Assembly (NCBI GenBank): GCA_037975125.1
Contig: CM075860.1
Coordinates: 38,725,391-38,789,390, forward strand
Length of the DNA stretch: 64,000 nt
Source of the DNA: Latrodectus hesperus
Taxonomy: Eukaryota > Arthropoda > Arachnida > Araneae > Theridiidae
Direction of reading: 5' to 3'
Shown: positions 49,188 through 61,691 of the stretch, in pieces
Numbering within the stretch: the stretch's first letter is position 1
Layout of the letters: each line of letters starts with the position of its first letter
Made by a program: the position numbers and the translations under genes
Notes under the pieces: generated by a model
Told to the model about the DNA's origin: nothing
What the model saw: only the letters and a program-made list of their open reading frames with translations
The model's database searches: none

Positions 49188-49193
49188 TTTATT
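49188..49193 (-). terminator. Probable polyadenylation signal of the TRPM2-like gene
   Basis: AATAAA on the minus strand, about 300 bases downstream of the stop codon. It is the best-placed signal seen, but others are possible in such AT-rich sequence. Confidence 0.45.
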
Positions 49194-49494
49194 CATAAAT
49201 ACTTACATTAAAAAAATACATGAAATAACATTACATAACAAAACTGATATTAAAACAAAACAATGAAGTAACATATATTCCAAAAATAAAAATGATAAAT
49301 AAATTTTTTTTTTTATCTTTTCCATATTAAAATATCATAAGTACTTAAAGTACAAACATAATATACCGTCAAAAATATTCCAAACCTATGTACAGAATAT
49401 TAATTGCCAGAAAAGCAATTCAGAGAAAATGAATTAAAACTATTACATATGTACATTTAATTTATAACATTTTGGAGGGAATAACATTAATATT
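49194..49494 (-). other. Probable 3' UTR of the TRPM2-like gene
   Basis: Non-coding bases between the TAA at 49495-49497 and the AATAAA signal. AT-rich with no further recognisable element. Confidence 0.45.
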
Positions 49495-49605
49495 TTAAAA
49501 TATGATTGGCTGAAGCTTTTGGGTGATATCTTGAAGAAGAACAGCTTGACCAGATGGTAATTTAATGAAAACATCTTCAGTAATGAGTCTCCATGAGAGA
49601 ATTGG
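49495..49605 (-). CDS. TRPM2-like, terminal exon
   Basis: Acceptor TTTAATAG then CCA at 49605; 36 codons from PILSWRLITEDVF to the stop TAA (49497-49495). It encodes the end of the NUDT9-homology domain, with ILSW followed by VFIKLPSGQ, in the place where NUDT9 has its VKWVDI stretch. Phase 0 entry matches the preceding exon. Confidence 0.82.
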   Translation of the reverse strand, partial: PILSWRLITEDVFIKLPSGQAVLLQDITQKLQPIIF

Positions 49606-50384
49606 CTATTAAAAGAAAATTTACATTATTTTTTGATAAAATTGAAATAAAATATAAATACTGTGTTTTTTGAAAATCTAGAACTAAACAACACAAAATC
49701 AACACATTTAAACTAAACACAAAATAATTTTGTCTATTCAAGAATATTTTGTTAAGTTTTACTAAATGTATTATGCGCTGTATTAATAAAAATAATGTAC
49801 TGGTGTTTATTCTTAATTCCAAATATATAAACACAATAGAAATATGTTAAAAATTTATTTATTTAATCAGATTCAGTTAAACAATTAGAAAGAAGAATTA
49901 TGGTTGCAACAATACATAATGAAATACAGTAAAATAAAAGAGAAATCCAGTTTAGAGACTAAAATTTTCTTTTGGAATTAATTTTAAAAATATTTAGTAA
50001 ATTAAAATAATCTTCTAAAAGTTATGATGAAAGAGCTGACAATTTATTAAAAAAATCAATTAAAAACAAGAAATTTATAATATTTAAAAAGCGCCCAAAG
50101 AAAAACTTTCTATTTCAAATAAATCTTGAGACAACTTGGAACTGAGAAATATTTTAGGGGAATTTCTACAAAATAAAAATTTTAAAAGTTTAAAAAGGTT
50201 TTTTCACTAGCTACATTTTGTCTTACTAATTTAATTATAATTCTTTCTCAAAATGAGGTTTCTAGTTTTATGATTTTAATCACTTTGTCAACTCAAACTC
50301 TGGAAGATGTTTTACAGATAGTAATACTAATTTTGAAATGAAAAGCAGGTTTTTCTCCTGCACTCCACCATGGGTTAGGTTTGC

Positions 50385-50560
50385 CACTCAACAGTGATTT
50401 TTGCACACATGAAATAATTAGAGTAGTCTAACAGTTTAAAGAGGACTCCAAACCACTAAAAACATCTTGCCTCAAATGAGAATTGAATCTATGAATTTTA
50501 AACTGAAGACCAAAATGCTAATCATTTGACTGTGTGCTTGGATTTCATTCCTGGAAGTAG
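50385..50560 (-). repeat. Dispersed repeat copy, family A, in an intron
   Basis: Contains CAGTTTAAAGAGGACTCC, AACCACTAAAAACATC and a GAGAATTGAATCTATGAATT stretch. The last, read on the minus strand, resembles a B box, so family A is probably a tRNA-derived SINE in reverse orientation. It lies in the TRPM2-like gene's last intron. Confidence 0.5.
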
Positions 50561-51414
50561 TAAGTACATAGGCGAATAATTAACTTTTTGCATTAATTTT
50601 GTGTTTCATAAATGGTTTATCAAATTTTGGCATGTTTACACAATTTTGCTATTTTTTAAAATTGCATTGCAGAATCTGGAACATTTCTCATTTTGGTTGT
50701 TCATTATATGTACAATTTTTAAACAGCTTTAATATAATTAGTAATACAGAAGCCCCACCCTCCCCATAACACAGTATATTAGTTCTGTGTTATAGGAAAA
50801 TGTGTTATACAAGCATTCTCATAAAACATGTTTGTATGACTTTGTATAATGCAATTTGTACAGATGTTTCACGTTTAACTTTTCTCATTAAAGGGGGTTT
50901 AAATCAAATGTTAAGAAAAAACTATGACATGAAAAAAAGCAACGCATTTTATTAAAATCAAAGAATATTTTAAATAAAAAAAAACTTATACAAATATAAC
51001 TAAAATATAGTTAATTTCAAATAAATCAAATAATTCAAAAACATTTTTATAACATGGTTATTCGAAGTAGGAGTTATCTGAAATAACATTTCATTGTGAC
51101 ATCTTTTTTTATCAGAATATTTAAAGGTCAATAATATAATTTATTTTGGTTTTATAAGAACACAATTGACACAATGATAAAGCATAAATGAAATTGATTG
51201 TGAATTGAAGAAATCATTATAAATTTTGCTGTACAGAAATATAACATGGGGAATCAATAAGTTATATAGTGAAAAACACATTATGAGAGTAATGCGTTAT
51301 AAGGAGGATTACTGTACATGCACCAAATATGGTAAAAAATGGTAAAAATGACTCCATATTTTAACGCACTAGAATCGTAATGATTGCTTTGATTTATTTG
51401 TAACCCAATGCTTA

Positions 51415-51555
51415 TCTTTTACACATGAGGGCCTAGGACCAACAGTTTGAAATGGATTCTGAATGACCATAAACATCACCTCAAGTGGGAATTGAATCCA
51501 GAACTATTGAACTGAAGGTCAGAGCACTTCATAGTTCTAAAACACACTGATTGAG
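51415..51555 (-). repeat. Dispersed repeat copy, family A, in an intron
   Basis: The best copy of the family: CAGTTTGAAATGGATTCTGA, a CATAAACATCACC block and GTGGGAATTGAATCCAGAAC. On the minus strand the last block reads GGATTCAATTCCC, a good B box. It is about 1 kb from the previous copy, in the same intron. Confidence 0.55.
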
Positions 51556-51622
51556 AAATGCTGCATTAAATAAGTGTATACATCAATAGTAATCTTAAAT
51601 ACATTTAATAAATTAAAATCAC

Positions 51623-51857
51623 CTGAAAATTTAATGCTAATGTTTCATTTCCAGAATAATGAATGTGCCATAATTCAACTTCTCGCCAGGCCTGATCTGT
51701 ATTCCAGGGATCATCCATATAACCCCTTTTGACCATTTCACATTTGACTTCAACTGGTACTTCTTCATCTTCTTGAAGTGTTTCAGAACAATTTTTAAAA
51801 AACTGTAAAAGCATTTTATAGTTATCAGAAAAATCGAATGCTTTTTCCAAACGTAAT
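51623..51857 (-). CDS. TRPM2-like exon: Nudix core end and GYMDDP motif
   Basis: Acceptor TTTGCTCAG, exon from 51857 to 51623, donor CAG then GTGATT. In the frame LRLEKAFDFSDNYK it encodes 78 codons and includes an acidic insert (ETLQEDEEVPVEV) and GYMDDPWNTDQAW, almost identical to the conserved GY-x-DDP-RNTD-x-AW block of NUDT9 and TRPM2. The exon needs a 2-base overhang from its predecessor, but the exon ending at 53224 finishes at a codon boundary, so a microexon or a non-standard splice site is missing between them. Confidence 0.82.
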
Positions 51858-52040
51858 CTGAGCAAAAGAAAAATTTAATGACAATAGAAATGTAATTCAA
51901 AACTTCCAAGGATGTAATCAATAAATTTTAATAAACTCACATTTTCAGAAAAAGTAAACACTAAACGAAAAGTGCACAAAGAATTTATAGTTTCAAAACC
52001 AAAAATATCAATGTGAAATACTTTGAGGAACTATAAAAAT

Positions 52041-52044
<4 letters not shown>

Positions 52045-52105
<61 letters not shown>
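52045..52105. repeat. (AT)n microsatellite in an intron
   Basis: About 61 bases of pure AT between the two Nudix-core exons of the TRPM2-like gene. Confidence 0.95.
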
Positions 52106-52108
<3 letters not shown>

Positions 52109-52849
52109 TTACTTATAATCACCATTAGTACATCAGAATTTCAGTTAGTGGATACTTTTACACATTTTTTCAAGGTTCTTTTCTAAATATAGGATACTCA
52201 ATTTTTAACTGCACTGTTTATCAATGTCTGTATAACTTTCAAGTAACACAATATTTTCTATTAAATTCATACTTTGTATTTTAAACTCTGCAATTTTTTA
52301 CAAAATATTTTTCTATTTAAATCTCACAGCAATTTTATTTTAGTAATTATTTTTTTACTTTTAATCTAATACAGAATAAAAATAATAATAGTGTAAAAAA
52401 TTTTTAATCAATGCAATGAATTTAAAAGGTATTTTTTTATATTTTTGTTATTATTTTTCACGCAGTCTATGTTTCTCATCCTTTTTCCTCTTATAATTTC
52501 AATCTGATTACATAAAAACTTCCACAACATGTTATTGCAAAAGAGAAGAATTAAATCAGACTGATATAAGAAATTTACCTTTCAGCTTTTTTTTTTTGGG
52601 GGGACAGAAATTAGGTATGAAATTGTTTTTTCATGCTGCATGTTTTTAAGAATATATTTTTCGGTATATTTTGTAATTATACAGTTTACTTAATATGATT
52701 TATAATTGTGTCTTACTTTAATTATAGTCTAATTTAAGTCTTAAACTAAATGAAAGAGCTTAAAGGCAGAAGATCATTCACAGATTACCAATCCATTTTA
52801 CATTGTGGGCAAATTCCTGTCAGTAGCCTTTATTCTTTTTCAAAAAAAG

Positions 52850-53060
52850 TATTGCAAATGAAATATTATTGGCTCATTGTGGCCAAGTCGGATCAGGCTC
52901 TTTGCAGTGGAACTGGATTTGATTCCAGCCATTTTTCATCATCAAGATATAGAACATTGGACTGGCACCCAAATATACTTAAGTGGGCTTTCAGAATTTT
53001 GGAATTTTCCCCCTTTTATGAAAGCTGAATGTCACAATCTAATAATAAGTCCTTGATGAA
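52850..53060 (+). repeat. tRNA-derived SINE relic in an intron
   Basis: A head GGCTCATTGTGGCCAAGTCG with A-box-like spacing is followed by a B-box-like GGATTTGATTCCAG. The body carries AGAACATTGGACTGGCACCC and a CCTTGATGAAGGCAC stretch. It lies antisense to the TRPM2-like gene, directly beside the exon ending at 53224. Confidence 0.5.
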
Positions 53061-53223
53061 GGCACAAAATGTCCCTCCTCAAATGTGTTATGAGTATTTA
53101 TACTTTGTGAAAGAGCAGCTTTTTTTCAATCTAATTTTACTAGATAATAAAACATGTTTTATAATGTCACATTGAAATATAACAAACTAATCATTGAGTT
53201 TGCATGACAAGGCATTAAAATAC

Positions 53224-53325
53224 CTTTATCATATCTTCCTGATTACTCCAAACAAGTGTATTTTGATCTTTTGATTTAAAAAGAGACTGGACAACTTCAT
53301 ACTTTTGTTCACCAGGTACAAAGCC
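53224..53325 (-). CDS. TRPM2-like exon: degenerate Nudix box
   Basis: Acceptor TTTAATTTAG, donor AAAG then GTATTT; 34 codons, phase 0 at both ends. It begins with the second Gly of the PGG motif: GFVPGEQKYEVVQS. The GG-x-V-PGE start of the Nudix box is present, but the REF-x-EE helix of NUDT9 is not seen in this exon; Lys and Asn/Asp residues follow instead. Confidence 0.85.
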
Positions 53326-54171
53326 CTAAATTAAAAATAAGTCAGAAATTATAAATACCACATTCATTATATGCAATATATTCATAAAATTATTACCATT
53401 ATGTAATATATTTAGAAAACAATCATTATTTTGGTGCAATTACACAACTAAACGTAAATCACTTTCCAAAAATATTATCATAACATTTGTAAAGATTATT
53501 TTCTTACATTGAGTAAAATGAATATATCAAGTTATTGGAGGATATAAAGTCTACTTAAATGTTACATTATAAATTTTAAAAAATATACTTATTGATTCAA
53601 ATATTTATAAAGAACAAAATTCAAAACTTGATATCTACACATACTATTCTTACAAAATGATCTCATAATTAATACCAATGATCTTATAATAATAATAATG
53701 AATTAAAATATCAGTTATAAAATTAATAAGAAAAATAATTACTTTTTCACAAACTTTATGTCTTAGTATTTTTCGTATTGACTGAAAACTGAGTCATTCG
53801 CAAAATGTTTTATAACAGAAATGTAAATATCATTTTCCAGAAATGATAGAAACCTGATACACAGCATTTCAAAAAGTTAAGGATAATACATAATTGAATA
53901 GATGTCATAATAACTGTCCAATCATGTAATATTTCTATTTTATGATTGAACAGATATTATTCTTCAATATAGTCGATTTCAATTTTTCCATTATCATCTA
54001 TTATTATCTTTAAAAATGTTCATAACATGAAATGAATAGATTTACTAGACTACATGCTTATTGTAATTGTATAAAGAAATAGAAAAAATCATTTTAAGAG
54101 TACACACATCATTATAAATAACATTTTCTCCATATAGCCTCTTAAAATATATAAGTATTCATAATAGTTAC

Positions 54172-54250
54172 CCCAGGTAAAGATAATTGCCCTTTTCTAT
54201 CACCTCGCATAACAATGAATTCCAATCCTTTACCTCCTCCTTTTTGCCAC
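54172..54250 (-). CDS. TRPM2-like exon: WQKGGGKGLEFIVMRG segment
   Basis: Acceptor ATTCTCTAG, donor GGG then GTAACT. It codes for the beta-strand that precedes the Nudix box, including FIVMRGDRKGQLSLPG, matching the position of NUDT9's FVAIKRKDCGEWAIPG. The first base completes an Arg codon with the preceding exon. Confidence 0.85.
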
Positions 54251-54570
54251 CTAGAGAATACAAGATTAATTTTAAATAATTTCTGTACTTTTACCAATGC
54301 TGAAATAATAAAGTACAATATCTAAAGTATACATATTTAAACAAAAGTGACAATTTAATAAATTTCTACTTAGTTTGCAAAATTTGCAATGATTAAAGTT
54401 TGATGTACAGATAATTTAGACTTAATTTTGTAGAATTATTTCAATTATCTGAGTTCTAAGAATATTGTTACAAAATTATTAACAAGCTCTTAGTTGAAAA
54501 CCAATATTTTGATCACTTTTTAATATTACATGCAAAAAAATTTGTTTATGTTTAGATATTTCTATTGGGT

Positions 54571-54571
54571 A

Positions 54572-54596
<25 letters not shown>
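54571..54596. repeat. Short (AT)n microsatellite in an intron
   Basis: About 26 bases of pure AT in an intron of the TRPM2-like gene. Confidence 0.9.
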
Positions 54597-54603
<7 letters not shown>

Positions 54604-55091
54604 GTTATTTGAGTCCTGATTTTTTTTGACAGAATCAAATTAATTAATCATTAAATATGATTCAGTTTATTTTGATTATTTTGCTCAGTGAAAAATTTTG
54701 AAAATGTTTACTCAGATAAAACATGTATTCCTTCTCCTTTTCTTTTCACAGCACTTATTGACAAAAAAAAAAAACTACAATAAGGAGCTTTTTCTATGAA
54801 AACAGTCAATGCACTTCTTGAATCAGCTGAAGATGTATTTAATCTATCTTTGACAATATTAGAATTAAAAAAATTGTTAATGTCAAAATGATTTGTAAAT
54901 ATATTATTATGTTGATTCTTTAACTAAAACCATACAGATAATTTATTTTATTAAAAGCTGACAATAATTCACAATATTTGAAAATAGTGTAGGGGAATTA
55001 AAATGGTTAATATCCTTCACCTGTAACCTCAGAAATATAATTTTTGCATTATAATTAAATCAACAAGGGTTTTTTAATTACACATACTGAC

Positions 55092-55178
55092 CTTGTTATT
55101 ATCACTAACACAAAATGATTAGGACCCCAACGACACAAATCTCCTCTGCCTCTTAATCCAGTTCTACCATAAACATTT
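55092..55178 (-). CDS. TRPM2-like exon: GRTGLRGRG motif
   Basis: Acceptor TTTTCAG, donor AAG then GTCAGT. It encodes NVYGRTGLRGRGDLCRWGPN, a near-exact match to the most conserved block of NUDT9 and TRPM2 NUDT9-homology domains (GRTGLRGRG and GPNH). These residues line the ADP-ribose cleft in studied family members. Confidence 0.92.
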
Positions 55179-56212
55179 CTGAAAATAAAATAATACATGT
55201 TTATGATGTATGTATGAATATATTATCAGTTTTTATTATATGTAATAAAAGTATGTTAGAGATAGGGAATTTTCATAAATTTAAACTATCCATCAAATTA
55301 GCAAATTAATATTTCAAAATTATTTTCTAATTTTCACAAATTTAAGTAATTACAAATATTATTTAAAAAGTTTAATAAAAATATAAGTTTTAAAAATAGT
55401 TTTAAACATGTACAATAATTATTTATAGAATAAAAATATTTAAGATTGGAATATTCTTTTTACCAATTTTCCAAAAATAATACATGATATAACATATCTT
55501 CAAATCTCTAGTACCTTATCAAAACAAAATATTTCATTAGAACAAGCAATTTAAATTAGAATTCTAATATTTAATTATAGTTGCATTACAAAAAATATAA
55601 ATGAGGGTGTAAATATATTACACAGTTAAACTATGCATATGCTACAGTCATATTGCTTGTCATAAGGAAAATAAATGTAATAAGGATTTTTTTATTTGCT
55701 TTTTCTTTAGCTTTAAACAGTAGCTCATGAAAAAATTAGATAATATTAAGCTACAATAGCGATTGGCATTATATACTCATGATTATAACTTGCTTTAAAA
55801 TAACAATAACAACTTTCAAAATAAAATAAGTGAATGTAATTTTTTTAACACCTATTTTAACATCATATTCTGTTAAGTTTATAAATTTGAACTTTCCTTT
55901 ATCCCACATAACTTGAAGTAAGGGAATCAAAATGAGAGTTTAATTTCATAGTAATAGTCATTATCAATGTATTTACAAATATTTATGGGATTCAAAGAAA
56001 CCATTTCAAAAGAAAAAGAACCAATTTAAAAGCAGTCAAGAAATTTTCACAATGAAAATGTCATGACTTTATAATAATGATTAATTTTAAGTTTTTGAAT
56101 GTAAGACAGATATGGGTATTTTAAGTGCTTAAACATAAGCTATAAATTAAATTTGATTTAAAATACTAAGCAAAGTTTAAAATCAATAGCAAAATTTCTT
56201 AAACAATCCTAC

Positions 56213-56374
56213 CTAGGTACACCTTCACTATCCAACTTGTACACAACGTTTGTTCCACTTTCACCGATAATCCATGATGTTCTGTCAATGCTGATTCCAG
56301 CAGGATTGGAGGATAAGCAGTTCCATTGAAAAACAGGTAATTTCTCATCATCTGAGCCTTGTGTGGCACGAAGT
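56213..56374 (-). CDS. TRPM2-like exon: N-lobe of NUDT9-homology domain
   Basis: Acceptor TTATCTTAG, donor CCTAG then GTAGGA; 162 bases. Product LRATQGSDDEKLPVFQWNCL, then SIDRTSWIIGESG. The DRTSW piece corresponds to the DRTSFIGKY segment of NUDT9. A short acidic linker (GSDDEK) precedes it. Confidence 0.87.
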
Positions 56375-57858
56375 CTAAGATAATTATTTTTAATAAGTAT
56401 ATTATGTCAAATCTTATTTTTTAAATATTTTATCAATTACAGTAGTTAGTGTGTGTGTGTTATACATTAGCAAACTTAATGTTGTGATAAAAAGTTTGAA
56501 ATTAATGCAGAAAATAAAATTAAAATAGTCTAACATGCTACAACTATTAAAAAAACTTAGCTTAGTTAAACTATTGCTACACTAACTAATTAAACTATAT
56601 TTTTACACAACATTTTTTTTTTATCAGATGATGATGGAGGTAAAAATTTTCTAAATGATTTGAAAAAATGTGGTAAAATTTTAAAGGTATTAAAAAATGT
56701 TACAAAATAGTTGAACAAAATTGATAACAAATTCAAAGAATTGAAACTTTTATTAACTGTACACAGTAATTTAAAAGGTCATTATTTTTATTTTATTTAT
56801 TAGTCAATAATTTTATTGACTAATAAATAAAAATTAATTAGTCAATGATATTTGTGGTTTAAAAAAATTATTACTCATTTATGTTAACATTCACATAATT
56901 TTCCATATTTATTATAATCGTGTCATTGATAATAATATCAATTATGATATTGAAAAAGACTACAACTAAAAGTTCTGAAAATGTGATCCCAACAGTTTAA
57001 CTAAAATAATTAAAAATTTACATTTTGAAATACTATTTTAAGTTATTTTGAAGACATGAAGACCATTAAATTTAACCAATTCCGATCTGTTTTATTCATT
57101 TTGTATAGTTTAACACAATTCCTTTCATTTATCATTTCATCTACTACATAACTTCTAACTTTAAATAGATAGAATAATTCTTCAAAAATTACACGAAAAT
57201 CAAATTCATAAAATTAAAAAAAAGCTTAAATATTCATTTTTGCATTAAGAATCTAATGAAAAATAAATAAATAAAATAAATCAACATTCATTCAAAATAA
57301 GTCTTCCATCAAGCTTACACTTTCCTAATAAGATGTTAAAAGAGATTTGTATTGTAATTTTATCCCTGAATAGCTTTTTTCAATGAAATCTATAACACTT
57401 TATAAGCAGATGCATTTACATCAATAAATTTATCCCCCAAACTGTTGGCTATGTGATGAAGACAATAAACCTCACATTATAACTGTGCTTTCAAATTTCT
57501 CACATTGTAGATAAATTAAATGCCAATAAAACTGGTCTCTGGTGGTCTCTTTAAATAATAAATTTTAACATATTATTGGATTAATAGGAAATTTATGACT
57601 TAATTAAATATTTCTGCTCAGAAAATAATTTTCAAATAAAAATCTTTATTTTGAAAATTTATAAATGAAAAAGTAGCACCCCTCAAAATGTAATCAAAAA
57701 CAAAATTCTATTTACAGTTACTTAGTGAAACATCTTCCACAACAGTTTTTAAATTACAAATCAATTTCACTTAAAATATTTTAAAATATATAAGCTCTAA
57801 AAAAATGTGTCTTAAAAATTTTAATTAATGAAATGCAATTAATTAAATATAAACTTAC

Positions 57859-58063
57859 AAAAGAACATCTTCATCAACAAAGCATTGCATTGAGCTAGGA
57901 AAATCTGATCTTGGCCTTGTGTATGCAACTGGATCATAGTCAATCCACATAACTTCCCAAGGAACATATTTATCTGGAACAGGATAACGTTGCACATTTG
58001 TTCCAGGATATGGAGTGTGTCTGGACAAAACATGTATTGATGCATGACTTTTCAATCCTCGTT
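57859..58063 (-). CDS. TRPM2-like exon: start of NUDT9-homology domain
   Basis: Acceptor TTTATTTAG, donor TTT then GTAAGT; 205 bases. Product includes HVLSRHTPYPGTNVQRYPVP then VPWEVMWIDYDPVAYTRP, matching the YPGSNIQRFPVPD and VPWEVEFVDYNPPKY start of NUDT9. The exon joins the domain to the preceding coiled-coil exon in phase. Confidence 0.92.
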
Positions 58064-59881
58064 CTAAATAAAAAATTAATAAGATTTTTTATAATAATCA
58101 GCAATTAAATTTACTACTTAAAATATATTTTAAAAAGATCATAAATCCATGAAATAAAAGAAAACTTACACTTGAATGACAAATTTAACAAATAATTAAT
58201 AAAATTTTACATACAACAAAGACACTTACACTCTTGAAACAAATAATTTTACTTTTAAAAAAGATTTCTCCAGATTTCATTTAAATTTTCAATAAATAAT
58301 CTTTTGACAGTAATCTCTCAACAGTATCTGTATAATATTAGTTTTCAAAAATTATAGGTAAATAATTTTTACTTAGGATTTACTTCAAAATATGAAAAAA
58401 AAAATCTTTTAAATATTTAACAGAACATACAAAGAAAATTAACAAACATATCTTTTAAATATATCAATCTCACAAGATCTTGATTTTTTAATACATGTCA
58501 AACAAACTCATTGTAGTTATTGAAAATTTTTAATAATGAAAGAATCAAATTTAAAAAAACTGCACTTTGATTTTTCATTTCATTTTAAACTTAAATATTG
58601 ATATTGACATTATCTTGTTGAAATATGCCAAAGTAATATCTGAAAAGAAAAAACAAGTTTCAAATTCTTAGTAATTGCTGGTAAAGTATATTATGGGGCA
58701 TAGTAGCAGAACAGAATATCATCCCAAATTAGAATACCACCGCACACATTAGATACACCAATACACAAATGTGAAAAGTAACAAATTATCAGTCTCACTG
58801 CATTTGATTGTCAAATTCTAATCTAGTCACCAAACAAATGAATTTGTGGGCGAATCAGCTAATATCAAAATGATAACTGATACTGTACACTGATTGTCTT
58901 AACTTAGCTGTTCATAGCATCATTGTAAATGTATCCACCTTAGAATTAAAGTCAATGAAAAAAAATTAATGGCTAGTCTTTAACATAACAATCTATGCAA
59001 ACAATCTTGCGTTTGCATAGATGGTAATGTAAAAAACTGTTTATCACAATAAATTTGCAGTTACGTCAAAGTGCCCCATTAACGTCATATGCCAAATTAC
59101 TTGTCTTCATGTGTACAAGTTGAGATAGTTGTAATAATTTCTGTTAGTTAACCATTCTTTCCAAATCTATAGAGTAATAGTTATCAAAGAATAAAATTAT
59201 TATTTGAGATGACCAGCAATCTTTGAAAGAAATAATTTTACATTTAGCTAAAGTTTAGGATTACATTAAAATGAGACCTCTCTAACAAGATATTTTGATT
59301 CTATGCACTCAAAAAATATCAGATTATTCAAAACAAAAATCTTTCCTAGATTCATATACATTTTACAGTGAGTGACATGTAGTTACATTAAAATGGTAAG
59401 ACATTTACATTCCTCTGCAGTACGAAGAAAAAAGCAAATTTTATGGCTTGAGCTATTCTTTCTTATTGTTCTCTTTTTGTTGAGCTATTTAAGAAAATGT
59501 TCTTCCCTTTTATATTCTATAAGCTAATTAAAAATACTTTCATAAATACTAATAATTGAAAACAGTGATTTTTAAAGATTTTAATATATCTAAATATTTT
59601 TAACTTATTACTACTATTTTTCACTCATAATTTCACAAATACCAGCATAATAATTATACAATTTTGAGGATAAAATATACAAATTATTCAATTTTGACCA
59701 TTTTGAGAACATATAAAACCACAATTAGATATGACAAAACATAAGTAATTGAAAAATTCATTAAAACTTTAAATAAACTATAAGGGACTGATTACATCAA
59801 TGTCTTATTTTATTTAATAATAAAATAGTTTTCAAACCTTAAAAATCTAATTCCCAATAGGGAAAATGAAACTTTATTTAC

Positions 59882-60024
59882 CTTGAATTTTCTCAGTAAG
59901 ATGTTTAATGTTTTCTAAGTAAACATGAGAATGGCTCATCATACGATCTAGTTCTTTCATTCGACTTTTTAATTGGTGCATTATTTTCTTTTGATAATCA
60001 ACGTCTTCTGTTATGGTCATCATG
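59882..60024 (-). CDS. TRPM2-like exon: coiled-coil segment, part 2
   Basis: Acceptor TTATTTCAG, donor CAAG then GTAAAT. Product MMTITEDVDYQKKIMHQLKS followed by RMKELDRMM, strongly heptad-like with charged residues, then HSHVYLENIKHLTEKIQ. This is where TRPM channels have the tetramerising coiled coil between the TRP helix and the C-terminal enzyme domain. Confidence 0.85.
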
Positions 60025-61545
60025 CTGAAATAATTAATTTAGTAAGTTAGATTATTTTATAAATATCATTTCATTTTTTAAAAACATAATAAAATTAAAT
60101 TGTCAACAGATATTTTACGATTTATTTTGCATATTACTTTTAATTTCTAAATAACAATGACTATAGCCAAATCATATATTGGAGGTTAGTTTACATTACT
60201 GCCTTTTAATTTTTCAGTAAATTTAAAACTCTTTAATAGTATAAATTTTGATTAGACAAAAACTTACTAAACATGAATAATATTTTTAATAATTAATATT
60301 TTTAAATACATAGCTTTGATTATGGGTATGTCATTTTAAAATTAGAAAAATATTATTAAATTAGCAAAACATAAGAAACTTTTTTTTATATATATACATC
60401 AATTTTGTAACTAATAAACTGTAGCTTTTTGCTGTCTAAGATCAAATCTGCTATTTTCAATTAACACCCACGAATTAAGTAAAAATAAACTGGTATTTAT
60501 TATTTAAGAGGGAATATCTATCATTATATTGCTTTTGTGTATAACCCCATACTTTACCAAATTATTTACAGGATTAACACATAATTTATTACTCAACAAT
60601 GAAATTTCTTAATAAGAAAATTGCATATAAATCAGAATTTCTGGTAAAAGAATTAAAAAATTTTATCAAATTGAATAAATCTGAAAAGCATTGCAAAAAT
60701 TAGCCTCAAAATAAATGATACATATAAACAGAATTATATAAATACTTTTGCTATGGTAATTCTATTAATGTGTTTTTCCCTTAAATCTTAAATTTTCACT
60801 ATTTTTCGATAATAAAGTAATAGATAGTCAATACTTTTGTGTTTACAATTCAAAGTTATTTTCATTAAAATAATACAAGATAACAATTTATTATTATATC
60901 TAAATGATATAAAAAGCAAATGAATAGAAGAAAACCTTACATAAAAAGTCATTTTATAACAGTTTCACTTATGCAAAAGATGATTCTTTGACATTTATTT
61001 CAATTTCATCTCAATTTTGTTCTTAGAATCAATTTATTTCTTGTTATCATCAAAATAAATAATATCTTTTGATGTGAAAAATAAGATCAATATTTACAGC
61101 ATGAAATGTAGTAAATTTAATATAAATATATTAGATTTAATATTGTTTGCATAAAAAATTAATACAAGGTAAAACAAAAAACATTTTGGATTTTAAAAAG
61201 ACATAATTTAACAGTATATATAACTTTTATAACAATATTTAACTTTTAAGAACTAAAGATAGCATATTTGATAAAAATAAGAAATAATGTATTTGAAAAA
61301 GAAACATTGTATGATTAAATTGATACATTTATTAAATAAAAACAGAAATCTTTAATTACAATTTAAAGGAATTCAAATCCTAGCATGTAAAAAATAAAAA
61401 AAAATTATTTAAATTAAAATAATAAAAAATATTATTTTATAACACAAAATTTGTTAACAATGGATTTTGTTTCTTATCATAGACAAGTTTGATGAAATCA
61501 ATTTTTAAATAAATTAGAAGTTTCAAACAAACATATTTCACTTAC

Positions 61546-61691
61546 ATTTCCATTTGTTTCTTTGCTATTTGTTTTTCACTTTCTTCATAGTTTTTTTGTT
61601 TTGCATATTCTTGAGCAAGTTGGCGCCAATAATTATAATCTTTTTCAGATAAACGCTGACCTTTTGTTGAGTCAAAGAAAACATTTACATC
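61546..61691 (-). CDS. TRPM2-like exon: coiled-coil segment, part 1
   Basis: Acceptor GTTTAAG, donor AAAT then GTAAGT; 146 bases. Product DVNVFFDSTKGQRLSEKDYN, then YWRQLAQEYAKQKNYEESEKQ, a Lys/Glu-rich helix. It enters in phase 0 from the IWKFQRY exon and its last two bases join the next exon to make Ile. Confidence 0.85.

Noticed and set aside
57839..58045. Second frame over the NUDT9-homology exon
   Set aside because: The alternative frame matches nothing, while the chosen frame holds the TPYPG and VPWEV motifs and fits both splice phases.
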